From Kangiella taiwanensis (GTDB taxonomy: Bacteria; Pseudomonadota; Gammaproteobacteria; Enterobacterales; Kangiellaceae): a stretch of DNA of 64,000 bases. Numbering within the stretch: the first letter of the stretch is position 1; each line of letters starts with the position of its first letter. Below the pieces are notes generated by a model, which made no database searches, was not told the origin of the DNA, and worked only from the letters and a program-made list of their open reading frames with translations. This document shows, piece after piece, positions 10,406 to 19,209 of this stretch. The translations under genes and the position numbers were made by a program. The stretch spans positions 372,001 through 436,000 of the forward strand of contig NZ_JAHCLT010000003.1 in the NCBI RefSeq assembly GCF_020005165.1, given 5' to 3'.

Positions 10406-11104
10406 TTATACACCACTTTTCAGTAGCATAGAACGGATATGGCCAATTGCTTTGGTCGGATTAAGACCTTTTGGGCATACGTCTACACAGTTCATGATAC
10501 CGCGGCAACGGAATACGCTGTAGGCATCATCTAAATCAGCCAAACGCTCTTCCGTACGCGTGTCACGGCTATCGATTAAGAAACGATAGGCCTGTAACAA
10601 GCCCGATGGGCCAACGAACTTATCAGGGTTCCACCAGAATGATGGGCAAGCCGTTGAACAACAGGCACACAAGATACACTCGTACAAACCATCCAACTTT
10701 TCGCGATCTTCTGGAGACTGCAAACGCTCTTTAGCAGGTGTTTCAGTGTCAGCGATTAAGTATGGTTTAATTTTCTCATACTGCTTGTAGAACTGAGCCA
10801 TATCCACGACCAAGTCACGGATAACGGGTAAACCTGGCAACGGACGAATCACCACTGGCGATTTCAGGCTCGATAGTGACGTAATACACGCCAAGCCATT
10901 CTTACCATTAATGTTCAAGCCATCTGAACCACAAACCCCTTCACGGCAAGAACGTCTGAAAGACAAGGTTGGATCTTTCTCTTTAAGATCAACCAACACG
11001 TCGAGTAACATCTTGTCCGAACCTTCAGGAATGTCTAAGTCGAACTCCTGCATGTAAGGCTTTTTATCGGTTTCTGGGTTATAGCGATAAATTTTAAACT
11101 TCAT
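10406..11104 (-). CDS. sdhB: Succinate dehydrogenase iron-sulfur subunit
   Basis: Electron-transfer subunit of complex II, 232 residues. The N-terminal plant-type ferredoxin domain carries the 2Fe-2S cysteines in SCREGVCGSDG and GLAC. The C-terminal part carries CILCACCSTACP and CRGIMNCVDVCPKGLNP for the 4Fe-4S and 3Fe-4S clusters. It follows sdhA by 46 bases in the order sdhC-D-A-B. It passes electrons from SdhA FAD to the membrane quinone site. Confidence 0.98.
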   Translation of the reverse strand: MKFKIYRYNPETDKKPYMQEFDLDIPEGSDKMLLDVLVDLKEKDPTLSFRRSCREGVCGSDGLNINGKNGLACITSLSSLKSPVVIRPLPGLPVIRDLVVDMAQFYKQYEKIKPYLIADTETPAKERLQSPEDREKLDGLYECILCACCSTACPSFWWNPDKFVGPSGLLQAYRFLIDSRDTRTEERLADLDDAYSVFRCRGIMNCVDVCPKGLNPTKAIGHIRSMLLKSGV

Positions 11105-11150
11105 ATTTTTTAACTCCGTAGTCTCTTCGTTACGGACTCTTCGTTAGAAA

Positions 11151-12914
11151 TTAGTAAGTACGAGCTTTCGGCGGGAAAGCATCAACTTTTTCAGGGTGCA
11201 TATTCACGTCACGCGTGCCCATTTCTTCAGTCAGAGGATAGAAAACAGAGTGTACTAACCAGTTTTCATCATCACGGTCTGGGAAATCTTCACGGCTATG
11301 TGCACCACGACTTTCGGTACGGTATTCCGCAGCCATCGCTGTCGCGTAAGCCACTTCCATCAAGTTCTCAAGCTCAAGACACTCTACGCGCTCAGTGTTG
11401 AAGCCTTGCGACTTATCTTTCAATACCGCGTTCTTCATGCGCTCGCGAAGTTTCTTAACCTTCTCAAGACCTTCTTTCATCAAGTCGCCAGTACGGAATA
11501 CACCGAAGTGATTTTGCATAGTTTGCTGTAATTCTTTACGCAACTGAGCAACATCTTCGCCCTCGTTAGACTCTTCCCAACGCTGATAACGAGCCATAGA
11601 GCGCTCAGCATCAGAGTCGTTAAAGTCCGAGAAAGGCAAGCCTTCACGAAGCGATTCTTCAAGATGTAAGCCAGCTGCACGACCAAACACCACCAAGTCA
11701 AGTAGTGAGTTACCACCTAAGCGGTTTGCACCGTGTACGGATACACATGCAACCTCACCCACAGCGTAGAAACCTTTAACTACTTTCTCTTCGCCATTTG
11801 GAGTGCGATCAATGACCTGACCATATTTGTTAGTCGGAATACCACCCATCATGTAGTGACAGGTTGGAACCACTGGAATTGGGTCTTTAACTGGGTCAAC
11901 GTGAGCAAAGATTTTAGACAACTCACTAATGCCCGGTAGGCGCTTGTTCAAAACTTCTTCACCTAAGTGATCAAGTTTTAAGAATACGTGGTCGCCCTCT
12001 TCGCCAGCACCACGGCCAGCAAGAATTTCTTTCATCATTGAGCGAGCAACAACGTCACGAGACGCTAAGTCTTTAGCATTCGGCGCGTAACGCTCCATAA
12101 AGCGCTCACCATCTTTATTGATCAGGTAACCACCTTCACCACGACAGCCCTCTGTCACCAATACACCGGCGCCAGCAATACCCGTTGGGTGGAACTGCCA
12201 CATTTCGATGTCTTGAACTGGAAGACCTGCACGTAACGCCATACCAACACCGTCACCCGTGTTAATCAATGCATTGGTGGTAGAGGCATAAATACGGCCC
12301 GAGCCACCAGTCGCAAATACGGTTGCACGTGATTTAAATAGCGCGACTTCACCCGTCTCAATCGACATAGCCGTCACACCACAAACGTCACCCTCTTCAT
12401 TGCGAACGATATCCATGGCATACCATTCGTTAAAGAATTGCGTTTGCGCTGCTAGGTTCGCTTGATAAAGCGTATGTAATAATGCGTGACCGGTACGGTC
12501 AGCTGCTGCCGCAGTACGTGCAGCCTGCTCACCGCCGAACTCTTTCGACTGACCGCCGAAAGGACGCTGATAAATTTTACCGTTATCCAAACGCGAGAAC
12601 GGCAAGCCCATGTGCTCCAGCTCATAAACCGCGGCTGGACCATTTTCACACATGTACTCAATCGCATCTTGGTCACCGATATAGTCCGAACCTTTAACGG
12701 TATCGAACATGTGCCAGCGCCAGTCGTCTGGATGTGAGTTACCCAACGCAACCGTAATACCGCCTTGCGCTGATACCGTGTGCGAACGGGTTGGGAATAC
12801 TTTAGAAATCAATGCGACTTTTTGACCGCTTTTAGCAAGTTGCAACGAGGCACGCATACCAGCGCCACCGCCCCCTACAATTACGGCATCAAAAGTGTAC
12901 GTAGGTATAGACAT
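11151..12914 (-). CDS. sdhA: Succinate dehydrogenase flavoprotein subunit
   Basis: Oxidises succinate to fumarate using covalently bound FAD. It has 587 residues, the normal size. The dinucleotide-binding motif is [17 protein letters not shown], the FAD-linking His is in [13 protein letters not shown], and the substrate-site segments are [22 protein letters not shown] and [19 protein letters not shown]. It begins three bases after the sdhD stop, so the four sdh genes are tightly coupled. Confidence 0.98.
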   Translation of the reverse strand: MSIPTYTFDAVIVGGGGAGMRASLQLAKSGQKVALISKVFPTRSHTVSAQGGITVALGNSHPDDWRWHMFDTVKGSDYIGDQDAIEYMCENGPAAVYELEHMGLPFSRLDNGKIYQRPFGGQSKEFGGEQAARTAAAADRTGHALLHTLYQANLAAQTQFFNEWYAMDIVRNEEGDVCGVTAMSIETGEVALFKSRATVFATGGSGRIYASTTNALINTGDGVGMALRAGLPVQDIEMWQFHPTGIAGAGVLVTEGCRGEGGYLINKDGERFMERYAPNAKDLASRDVVARSMMKEILAGRGAGEEGDHVFLKLDHLGEEVLNKRLPGISELSKIFAHVDPVKDPIPVVPTCHYMMGGIPTNKYGQVIDRTPNGEEKVVKGFYAVGEVACVSVHGANRLGGNSLLDLVVFGRAAGLHLEESLREGLPFSDFNDSDAERSMARYQRWEESNEGEDVAQLRKELQQTMQNHFGVFRTGDLMKEGLEKVKKLRERMKNAVLKDKSQGFNTERVECLELENLMEVAYATAMAAEYRTESRGAHSREDFPDRDDENWLVHSVFYPLTEEMGTRDVNMHPEKVDAFPPKARTY

Positions 12915-12917
12915 GCT

Positions 12918-13265
12918 TTATAAGCTCCACAATATCTGGATGCCCCACACTACTAGTGAAAGACAAATCACAATAACAATCGCTTGGAAGGCGACACGAA
13001 TACTCACTTTTGGCATGTAGTCAGTCGACACAATCCACAAGCCAATCCAAGCGTGAATCACTACAGACAATAAGGTGAGTAGCGAGAACACCTTCATAAA
13101 GGTGCTAGCGAACAAACCCTGCCAAGCAGTGAACGTAATTTCTGGTGTTGTTGCAAAGAAGTAGCCTAAATAAACCACATAGGCCAACATAATTACCGCT
13201 GAAAGGCGTTGCAACACCCAATCGTGTAGGCCTGAACGGCCCAAACTCGTAACGGTAGTTACCAT
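12918..13265 (-). CDS. sdhD: Succinate dehydrogenase membrane anchor subunit
   Basis: Small three-helix membrane anchor of complex II that, with SdhC, binds heme b and ubiquinone. The ATG at 13265 is chosen because an AGGAG lies eight bases upstream and the start overlaps the sdhC stop in ATGGTAA. An ATG two codons earlier is too close to that AGGAG, and the longer frame to 13319 would lie inside sdhC. Conserved features are SGLHDWVLQRLSAV and HAWIGLWIVSTDYM (heme/quinone region). The product is 115 residues. Confidence 0.95.
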   Translation of the reverse strand: MVTTVTSLGRSGLHDWVLQRLSAVIMLAYVVYLGYFFATTPEITFTAWQGLFASTFMKVFSLLTLLSVVIHAWIGLWIVSTDYMPKVSIRVAFQAIVIVICLSLVVWGIQILWSL

Positions 13266-13633
13266 ACCCATACTCCTAATAAAACAGCTGCAATACCTGA
13301 AAGAACCAAAACACTCCAAGCGCCACGGCGGCCACCTTCAAGCGATTCACCAATACCTAGGTCCATTAACAAGTGACGCACACCTGCAATAACGTGGTAA
13401 GCCACCGACGTTAAAATAGCCCAAAGGATGAATTGCCATAGGAATGATTCAGTGAACATCGCCTGAAGCTCGGCGTAACCAGCGCTATCAAACGACTTTT
13501 GCAGCATCCATAAAAGGATAGGTACAGCAATGAATAGAACAACACCTGTAATACGATGCAAGATTGACGATATTGCAGGCACAGGAAAACTTACCGTAGT
13601 AAGGTCTAAGTTTTTAGGTCTCTTTTTAATCAC
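13259..13633 (-). CDS. sdhC: Succinate dehydrogenase cytochrome b556 subunit
   Basis: Membrane anchor of complex II, 124 residues with three transmembrane helices. It begins with the characteristic KKRPKNLDLTTVSFPVPAI and has the quinone-site SILHRITGV. The heme-ligand region is YHVIAGVRHLLMDLG. It is the first gene of the sdh operon and is coupled to sdhD by a seven-base overlap. A sigma70-type promoter is visible about 150 bases upstream. Confidence 0.97.
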   Translation of the reverse strand: MIKKRPKNLDLTTVSFPVPAISSILHRITGVVLFIAVPILLWMLQKSFDSAGYAELQAMFTESFLWQFILWAILTSVAYHVIAGVRHLLMDLGIGESLEGGRRGAWSVLVLSGIAAVLLGVWVW

Positions 13634-13980
13634 AACGTATCTTACAAAATTATTGCCTTGGTCGAAGAAGGCATGAGTTTATGCTTTCGCCAGGATGTCT
13701 ACAACTGCTTTAATGTGTGTTCGACCCAGAAAAACTGCTAACCTGACGAACTCCCCAGTGATACATATTTCAGTCCGAAATTATATAAGTGCTTACCACT
13801 GATTACAATTATTTCCCCCGTCTATTTTCCTATCATTGGTAAAACTCATGGTTTAATAGAAATCGTCATAAAATTAATTTATGAAAATCATTCAAAATTT
13901 TGTAGAATGTGTGGCCTTCTTACTCTTAAACACAGCTTTTAGATTAAAAAGTAAGCAATTTATTGTCCCGAGGAGACTAT
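13634..13980. promoter_or_regulatory. Divergent sdhC/gltA control region
   Basis: A 347-base AT-rich gap between divergent TCA genes with no credible gene. It contains the sdh promoter described separately. On the plus side, a TAGAAT at 13903-13908 is a possible gltA -10 box, but the matching -35 region (TATGAA) is poor. Shared regulation of sdh and gltA from this space is likely but unproven. Confidence 0.5.
13780..13808 (-). promoter_or_regulatory. Putative sigma70 promoter of the sdh operon
   Basis: On the minus strand TTGTAA (13808-13803), a 17-base spacer and a perfect TATAAT (13785-13780). This implies a leader of about 140 bases before sdhC. Confidence 0.55.
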
Positions 13981-15276
13981 ATGTCGGATAAAACAGCTAA
14001 ACTTAGCCTACCAAATGGCGAAGAACTCACCCTAGAAGTGCTTACACCAAGCCTGGGTAAAGATGTCGTTGCCGTTGGTGCATTAGGGAAAGCAGGTTAT
14101 TTCACCTATGACCCGGGCTATGTATCTACTGGTGCTTGTGAATCAAAGATCACTTATATTGATGGCGCCAAAGGACAGCTACTTTATCGCGGTTATCCGA
14201 TCGAGCAGTTAGCGGATAACTCAAATTTTGAAGAAGTTGCCTATCTATTGTTGAATGGCGAACTCCCAAGCAAAGAGCAATACGATGAATTCGTAGCAAA
14301 AATTAACAACCACACCATGGTTCACGAGCAAATGATGAGCTTCTTTAACGGCTTCCGCCGTGACGCTCACCCAATGGCGATCATGGTATCAGTTGTTGGT
14401 GCTCTTTCAGCCTTCTATCACGACTCTTTGGATATTAATAATCCTGAGCACCGTGACATCAGCGCGTTACGTCTAATCTCTAAAGTGCCGACAATCGCTG
14501 CAATGTGCTACCGCTACTCAGTTGGTCATCCGTTTGTTTACCCAAATAACGATATGAGCCTTGCTGAAAACTTCTTGAACATGATGTTCAGCATGCCTTC
14601 TGAAGATAACTGGAAGCCAGATCCTGTATTAGTAAAAGCTATGGATCGTATCTTTGTATTGCACGCTGACCACGAACAGAACGCTTCAACGTCAACAGTA
14701 CGTCTTGCAGGCTCATCAGGCGCTAACCCATTCGCTGCTATCGCGTCGGGTATTGCGTGTCTATGGGGTCCTGCTCACGGCGGTGCTAACGAAGCATGTT
14801 TGAACATGTTGCGTGAGATTGGTGATGTTAAGAACATCCCTGAATACGTGAAGCGCGCTAAAGACAAAAACGATCCATTCCGCTTGATGGGCTTCGGTCA
14901 CCGTGTTTATAAGAACTTTGACCCACGAGCTAAAGTGATGCGAGAAAGTGCTCATGAAGTTCTTGAGCTACTCGGTAAGCACGACGATCCTACGTTCAAA
15001 GTGGCGCTAGAGCTTGAAAAAATTGCGCTAGAAGATCCGTACTTCGTTGAGAAGAAGCTTTATCCTAACGTTGACTTCTACTCAGGCGTTATCCTAGACG
15101 CGATTGGTATCCCAACCAACATGTTCACAGTAATCTTTGCATTATCACGTACTGTCGGCTGGGTGTCTCAGTGGAACGAAATGATGGGCGAATCAAGCCG
15201 TAAGATCGGTCGACCTCGTCAGTTGTACACTGGTGAAAAAGCTCGTGATTACGTTGACATTAACTCAAGAAAATAA
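13981..15276 (+). CDS. gltA: Citrate synthase (type II, hexameric)
   Basis: Condenses acetyl-CoA and oxaloacetate at the entry of the TCA cycle. The start is ATG 13981, behind a CCGAGGAG ribosome site. The in-frame codons back to 13963 would place that site inside the gene. The 431-residue product begins with the N-terminal beta domain of type II enzymes ([18 protein letters not shown]). It shows the catalytic His in [28 protein letters not shown], and the catalytic Asp near NVDFYSGVI. It is divergent from sdhC and followed by its own terminator. Confidence 0.98.
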   Translation: MSDKTAKLSLPNGEELTLEVLTPSLGKDVVAVGALGKAGYFTYDPGYVSTGACESKITYIDGAKGQLLYRGYPIEQLADNSNFEEVAYLLLNGELPSKEQYDEFVAKINNHTMVHEQMMSFFNGFRRDAHPMAIMVSVVGALSAFYHDSLDINNPEHRDISALRLISKVPTIAAMCYRYSVGHPFVYPNNDMSLAENFLNMMFSMPSEDNWKPDPVLVKAMDRIFVLHADHEQNASTSTVRLAGSSGANPFAAIASGIACLWGPAHGGANEACLNMLREIGDVKNIPEYVKRAKDKNDPFRLMGFGHRVYKNFDPRAKVMRESAHEVLELLGKHDDPTFKVALELEKIALEDPYFVEKKLYPNVDFYSGVILDAIGIPTNMFTVIFALSRTVGWVSQWNEMMGESSRKIGRPRQLYTGEKARDYVDINSRK

Positions 15277-15343
15277 CAGGCAAAGCTTTAGCTAAAAAGT
15301 TAAAATCTTCGCTGACATTATTTTTTTGAAATGTCTATAATCG

Positions 15344-15388
15344 GAAAGGAGTTGCGTTATTGAGAGCGCAGCTCCTTTTTCTTTTTTA
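15344..15388 (+). terminator. Intrinsic terminator after gltA, upstream of kynA
   Basis: The stem GAAAGGAGTTGCG/CGCAGCTCCTTTTTC has one G-T pair and is followed by a T-rich tract. It lies 67 bases after gltA and 25 bases before kynA, so any kynA transcript must start inside or very close to it, or must read through. Confidence 0.75.
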
Positions 15389-15412
15389 AAACCTCAAAAA
15401 TGCTGGTGGACT

Positions 15413-16498
15413 ATGCAGAAGAACGTTAAACCTTGTTATTACGCAGATTACTTACAACTGGACAAATTACTCGATGCACAGCATCCAGAGAGTAAAAAGT
15501 ATGGTGCAGAAGCACACGATGAAACGCTATTCATTATTGTTCATCAGGCGTACGAACTGTGGTTCAAGCAGATTCTGCACGAAATTCACGCCATTTTACC
15601 TGTGCTATCGAAAGATCCGGTGGATGAGGATAAGTTAAGCACGGTTAATCTACGCATCGAGCGAATTCATCGAATTCAAGAAGTCTTAGTCGATCAAATC
15701 GACATCTTAGAAACCATGACACCGTTGGATTTCCTAGATTTCCGTGATTATCTAATCCCAGCGTCTGGTTTTCAGAGCATTCAGTTTAAAGAAATCGAAA
15801 TCCTACTGGGTTTAAAATCCGAGTTTCGTATTAATTTTGATAAGAAGTCTTTCTATAACCGTCTTAATGAGAAAGATCGCAATTATTTGATGAACTTAGA
15901 AGACCAACCGAGTTTATTCGATGCGGTTGAGCACTGGTTAGAACGTATGCCTTTCTTGGAGTTTGGTGACTTTAAGTTCTGGCAGATGTATAAAGATGCT
16001 GTTGAGAACATGCTGAGCCATGATGAACAGGTTATTAAAGACGCGGATTACTTGAACGATGCTGAAAAAACCTTCCAGCTTAATGATCTTGCGAATACTC
16101 GTGCTAACTTTGACGCCCTATTTGATAAAGAGAAGTATGAAGAACTTAAGCAACAAGGTCGTTTCCGTTTAAGCCAAGAAGCAACCCTGAGCGCCCTTTT
16201 CATCAATTTATATCGCGAACAGCCGATGCTGAACTCACCTTTCCGCTTATTACAGGGATTAGTTGAAATTGACGAAAACTTCACTACTTGGCGTTACCGA
16301 CACACCACCATGGTTCACCGCATGCTAGGAACTAAAATTGGCACAGGCGGCTCATCAGGGCATGATTACCTGAAGCAAACGACTCAAAACAATCGCTTCT
16401 TTAGAGATTTGTTTAACCTAACAACTTTCCTAATTCCACGCTCGTCTTTACCTGAGCTGCCACCTGAAGTGATCAAAGCAGTGAACTTTAATCTTTAA
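15413..16498 (+). CDS. kynA: Tryptophan 2,3-dioxygenase
   Basis: Heme enzyme that opens the indole ring of L-tryptophan to N-formylkynurenine, the first step of the kynurenine route. The family signature YGAEAHDETLFIIVHQAYELWFKQILHEI is near residue 30 onward, with RYRHTTMVHRMLG (proximal His) and GTGGSSGHDYL, the substrate-binding loop. At 361 residues it is longer than the about 280-residue Xanthomonas-type enzyme and closer to animal-type TDOs. No kynureninase or formamidase gene is adjacent. The start is supported by GGTGGA two bases upstream, which is rather close. Confidence 0.93.
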   Translation: MQKNVKPCYYADYLQLDKLLDAQHPESKKYGAEAHDETLFIIVHQAYELWFKQILHEIHAILPVLSKDPVDEDKLSTVNLRIERIHRIQEVLVDQIDILETMTPLDFLDFRDYLIPASGFQSIQFKEIEILLGLKSEFRINFDKKSFYNRLNEKDRNYLMNLEDQPSLFDAVEHWLERMPFLEFGDFKFWQMYKDAVENMLSHDEQVIKDADYLNDAEKTFQLNDLANTRANFDALFDKEKYEELKQQGRFRLSQEATLSALFINLYREQPMLNSPFRLLQGLVEIDENFTTWRYRHTTMVHRMLGTKIGTGGSSGHDYLKQTTQNNRFFRDLFNLTTFLIPRSSLPELPPEVIKAVNFNL

Positions 16499-16800
16499 CC
16501 TTTTCTATTGGCTGAGCAATTAAGTTTGGGTTCAGCCAATGGTACAACCTCATAAAATCTAGTGGCTGGAAACGAAACTTAGCGTAGAATAAACACCTAA
16601 ACAGCTACTTTTACCCTATTTTCGCAGGTTCTTGAAGAAGTTTTAACTTTTTTACGCTTTATAACTTGTGAGCCTTTTCACACTCATAATGCGATAATGC
16701 TTTACAATTGCCTCACTTCGTCGATAAGTGAAAGCATCTATAACATTGTTTTTACAGACTTTTGCTTACTTATAACCTTTAGGATTAACGTCGGTTTTAT
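16499..16800. other. Intergenic region, no gene seen
   Basis: A 302-base gap. A 10-bp imperfect stem (ATTGGCTGAG...TTCAGCCAAT, 16507-16541) follows kynA but lacks a T tract. The second half is AT-rich and probably carries the promoter of the downstream operon. No clear -35/-10 pair was found. Confidence 0.4.
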
Positions 16801-19209
16801 ATGTTAAGAACACTGAGTAAACCTTCTGTATGGTTCACCCTTCTGGGTTTAGCCTTACTTAGCTTACATTTATGGTGGCAACCTTCTCACGTTAAACAGC
16901 TAGGTGCCGAGCTGTTGCACCGCTACTCATTAACCATGAGTTTTGATGCCGGTAACGAAGATATTGTTAACCGAACCTACCTGCCGTTGACCAATGATCG
17001 CCAAGAAGTCATCAACGAATCATTGCAATCAGGAACCTTAGAGTTCACTAACGATGAATCTTTAGTGGGTCGACAAGGTATTTGGACCGGTTTTTCCACA
17101 ACGCCAATTCGCTATAGCGCTATTATTTCGTCACGTGAGCAAAAGTACGAAATCGACCCTGAACTCGATATCCCGACAGATTACCCGCCACACTTAAAAC
17201 GCTGGCTCGAGCCCACCGATGTTATTCAGGTAAACGATCCTAGAATCCTTGAGCTTTGGATGAATATTCAGCCCAAAGAGCGCAAGTTACTGTCAACTCT
17301 ACGGGCCATTCACGACTATACCTACAATGAAATTGAAGGCGCGCCCTTCAAAGGTACAACGGACGCGATTACCACAATGATTTTAAAGCGAGCGAGTTGT
17401 AACGGTAAAAGCCGCCTCTTCGTCGCTTTAGCGCGCCTGAACGGTATTCCAACGCGCCTGGTTGGCGGTGTTATCCTCGAAACCAGCAAGAAGAAAACCT
17501 CACACCAATGGGTCGAAGCTTATGTCCAAGGTCACTGGGTGCCATTTGATCCCTTAAACGGTTATTTTGCGCAGATTCCCCATCATTACCTTGAGCTCTA
17601 TATTGACGACCAAGCGCTGTTCAGTCACACGCGAAATATTAACTTTGACTATATTTTCGATATCAAGCGCGAACACATCGCAGCGCCACTACTGCGTTTT
17701 GATAATGACGAAGGTGCGTTTTTTAATGCTGCGTCTTTACTTGCAAAACTTGGCATTGAGAATAAAACCGCCGGTATTTTCTTACTCTTCCCCTTTGTCG
17801 CGTTATTGATTTCGTTCGCACGAAACGTACTAGGGATTAAGACCTTCGGTATCTTTATGCCAATGCTGGTTTCCGCTGCCTGTGTCTACACCGGCTTCTG
17901 GCTAGGTTTAGGTGGTTTTGTGGGTGTGTTACTCACAGCATGGCTTGGTCAACTGTATTTTGATAAGCACAAACTCCTCAAAATACCACGGCTCGCCGCA
18001 ATCATTACCCTGAACACCATCTTATTCATCGGTATTTTCATGGTGCTCGGTGAGCAGACGCCGCTACAGATGGGCATGATGACACTGTTCCCTGTAGTCA
18101 TTATCTCATTCATCGCAGAGCGATTGAGCAATATGTCGCAAGACAATAACTGGCGCGAATTAATCATTACCAGTATCGGTAGCGTGATCATGATCGCGAT
18201 CTGTTACTTGGCGTTCTCTTCAATTACTCTGCAGAGCTTCTTTGCCCTATTCCCTGAAACGTTACTGCTAGTCATGGCAGCGCAGATTTTCATCGGACAG
18301 TGGACAGGACTGCGTATTTCTGAGCACCTGCGCTTTAAAAATATTAATAAGCAAAAAAATACTATGGGTATTAACCAGCGGAATCGTGACTACGTTTATC
18401 GCCTAAACGAACGCAAGCTGCTGCAGTTGGCAATTGATAAAATCGAAACAAAAAAAATACTGCTGCAACATGGCGTACCAGTGCCACAAACGTTGGATAT
18501 GTGTGATAGCTTTAGAAACCTTGATGAGTTTGTTGAGCACCTGAAAGACTTTAACAGCTTTGTCGTTAAACCAAACCGCGGCTCACAAGGCAACGGCATC
18601 CTAGTAATCGTCAAAAACGACGACGGTACTTTTGTTACCGCATCAGGTAAACGCTTAAGCTTGCTTGATATTCGATACCATGTGTCTGAAATCATCACTG
18701 GTAATTTTGCACAAGATGGTCAACCAGACACCGCTTATATTGAGCCACTATTAATTGAGCATCACGGCATTTCGAAAATAGCGAACCTAGGCTTAAGTGA
18801 TATCCGTGTGATTTTATGTAACCAAAAAATCATAAGCTGCATGTTGCGAGTTCCAACAAAACTATCAGAAGGTAAAGCAAACCTTCATCAAGGTGCCATC
18901 GGCTTAAGCGTGGATATCGAAACAGGTATCACCACCAAGTGTAGCTTTAAAGGCAAAGAGCTTGATGCTCACCCTGACACAGGCTTTGACATTATCGGCG
19001 TTCAAGTTCCTTTCTGGAACAAAATTAAGCAGATAGCAGAAAGCTCGCAACAAGCGATTCCGCTTGGCTATATCGGCGTCGATATTTGTATTGATGAGAA
19101 ATTAGGTCCTATGGTGCTGGAAGTGAATGGTCGACCAGGCCTTGAAATTCAAAACGTACAGCACAAAGGCTTTTCTGGAGAAATGGAGACGGCACGTGAC
19201 AACACCTAG
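16801..19209 (+). CDS. Fusion of transglutaminase/7TM membrane protein (UUP1 type) with RimK-like ATP-grasp ligase
   Basis: An 802-residue protein made of what are usually two neighbouring genes. Residues 6-27 form a membrane anchor. A periplasmic transglutaminase-like domain follows with an apparently complete Cys-His-Asp set: C200 (RASCNGKS), H235 (TSHQWVEAY), D250 (VPFDPLNG). About seven membrane helices span roughly 320-510. From M522 (MGINQRNRDYVYRLNERK) an ATP-grasp domain of the alpha-L-glutamate-ligase-like family follows, with VVKPNRGSQGNGI and the metal/ATP motif EVNGRPGLEIQN. Such systems are thought to modify envelope or peptide targets by amino-acid ligation; the substrate is unknown. 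An A7 run lies exactly at the junction (18353-18359). A -1 shift there would end the membrane part at a TAA at 18372, so a frameshift site or sequence error must be considered. Confidence 0.85.
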   Translation: MLRTLSKPSVWFTLLGLALLSLHLWWQPSHVKQLGAELLHRYSLTMSFDAGNEDIVNRTYLPLTNDRQEVINESLQSGTLEFTNDESLVGRQGIWTGFSTTPIRYSAIISSREQKYEIDPELDIPTDYPPHLKRWLEPTDVIQVNDPRILELWMNIQPKERKLLSTLRAIHDYTYNEIEGAPFKGTTDAITTMILKRASCNGKSRLFVALARLNGIPTRLVGGVILETSKKKTSHQWVEAYVQGHWVPFDPLNGYFAQIPHHYLELYIDDQALFSHTRNINFDYIFDIKREHIAAPLLRFDNDEGAFFNAASLLAKLGIENKTAGIFLLFPFVALLISFARNVLGIKTFGIFMPMLVSAACVYTGFWLGLGGFVGVLLTAWLGQLYFDKHKLLKIPRLAAIITLNTILFIGIFMVLGEQTPLQMGMMTLFPVVIISFIAERLSNMSQDNNWRELIITSIGSVIMIAICYLAFSSITLQSFFALFPETLLLVMAAQIFIGQWTGLRISEHLRFKNINKQKNTMGINQRNRDYVYRLNERKLLQLAIDKIETKKILLQHGVPVPQTLDMCDSFRNLDEFVEHLKDFNSFVVKPNRGSQGNGILVIVKNDDGTFVTASGKRLSLLDIRYHVSEIITGNFAQDGQPDTAYIEPLLIEHHGISKIANLGLSDIRVILCNQKIISCMLRVPTKLSEGKANLHQGAIGLSVDIETGITTKCSFKGKELDAHPDTGFDIIGVQVPFWNKIKQIAESSQQAIPLGYIGVDICIDEKLGPMVLEVNGRPGLEIQNVQHKGFSGEMETARDNT
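18353..18374 (+). other. Slippery A7 run with nearby -1 stop at the fusion junction
   Basis: In the zero frame the codons are CAA AAA AAT, giving an A-AAA-AAT heptamer. In the -1 frame TAA occurs at 18372-18374, which would yield a membrane protein of about 523 residues. An ATG at 18364 begins exactly where unfused ligases of this family begin. No clear ribosome site precedes it. Confidence 0.4.

Noticed and set aside
12452-12751. Long opposite-frame and antisense frames inside sdhA, gltA, asnS and other genes
   Set aside because: Shadows of strongly coding genes; their products have no family features.
16507-16541. Stem after kynA as a terminator
   Set aside because: Imperfect stem with a long loop and no T tract.
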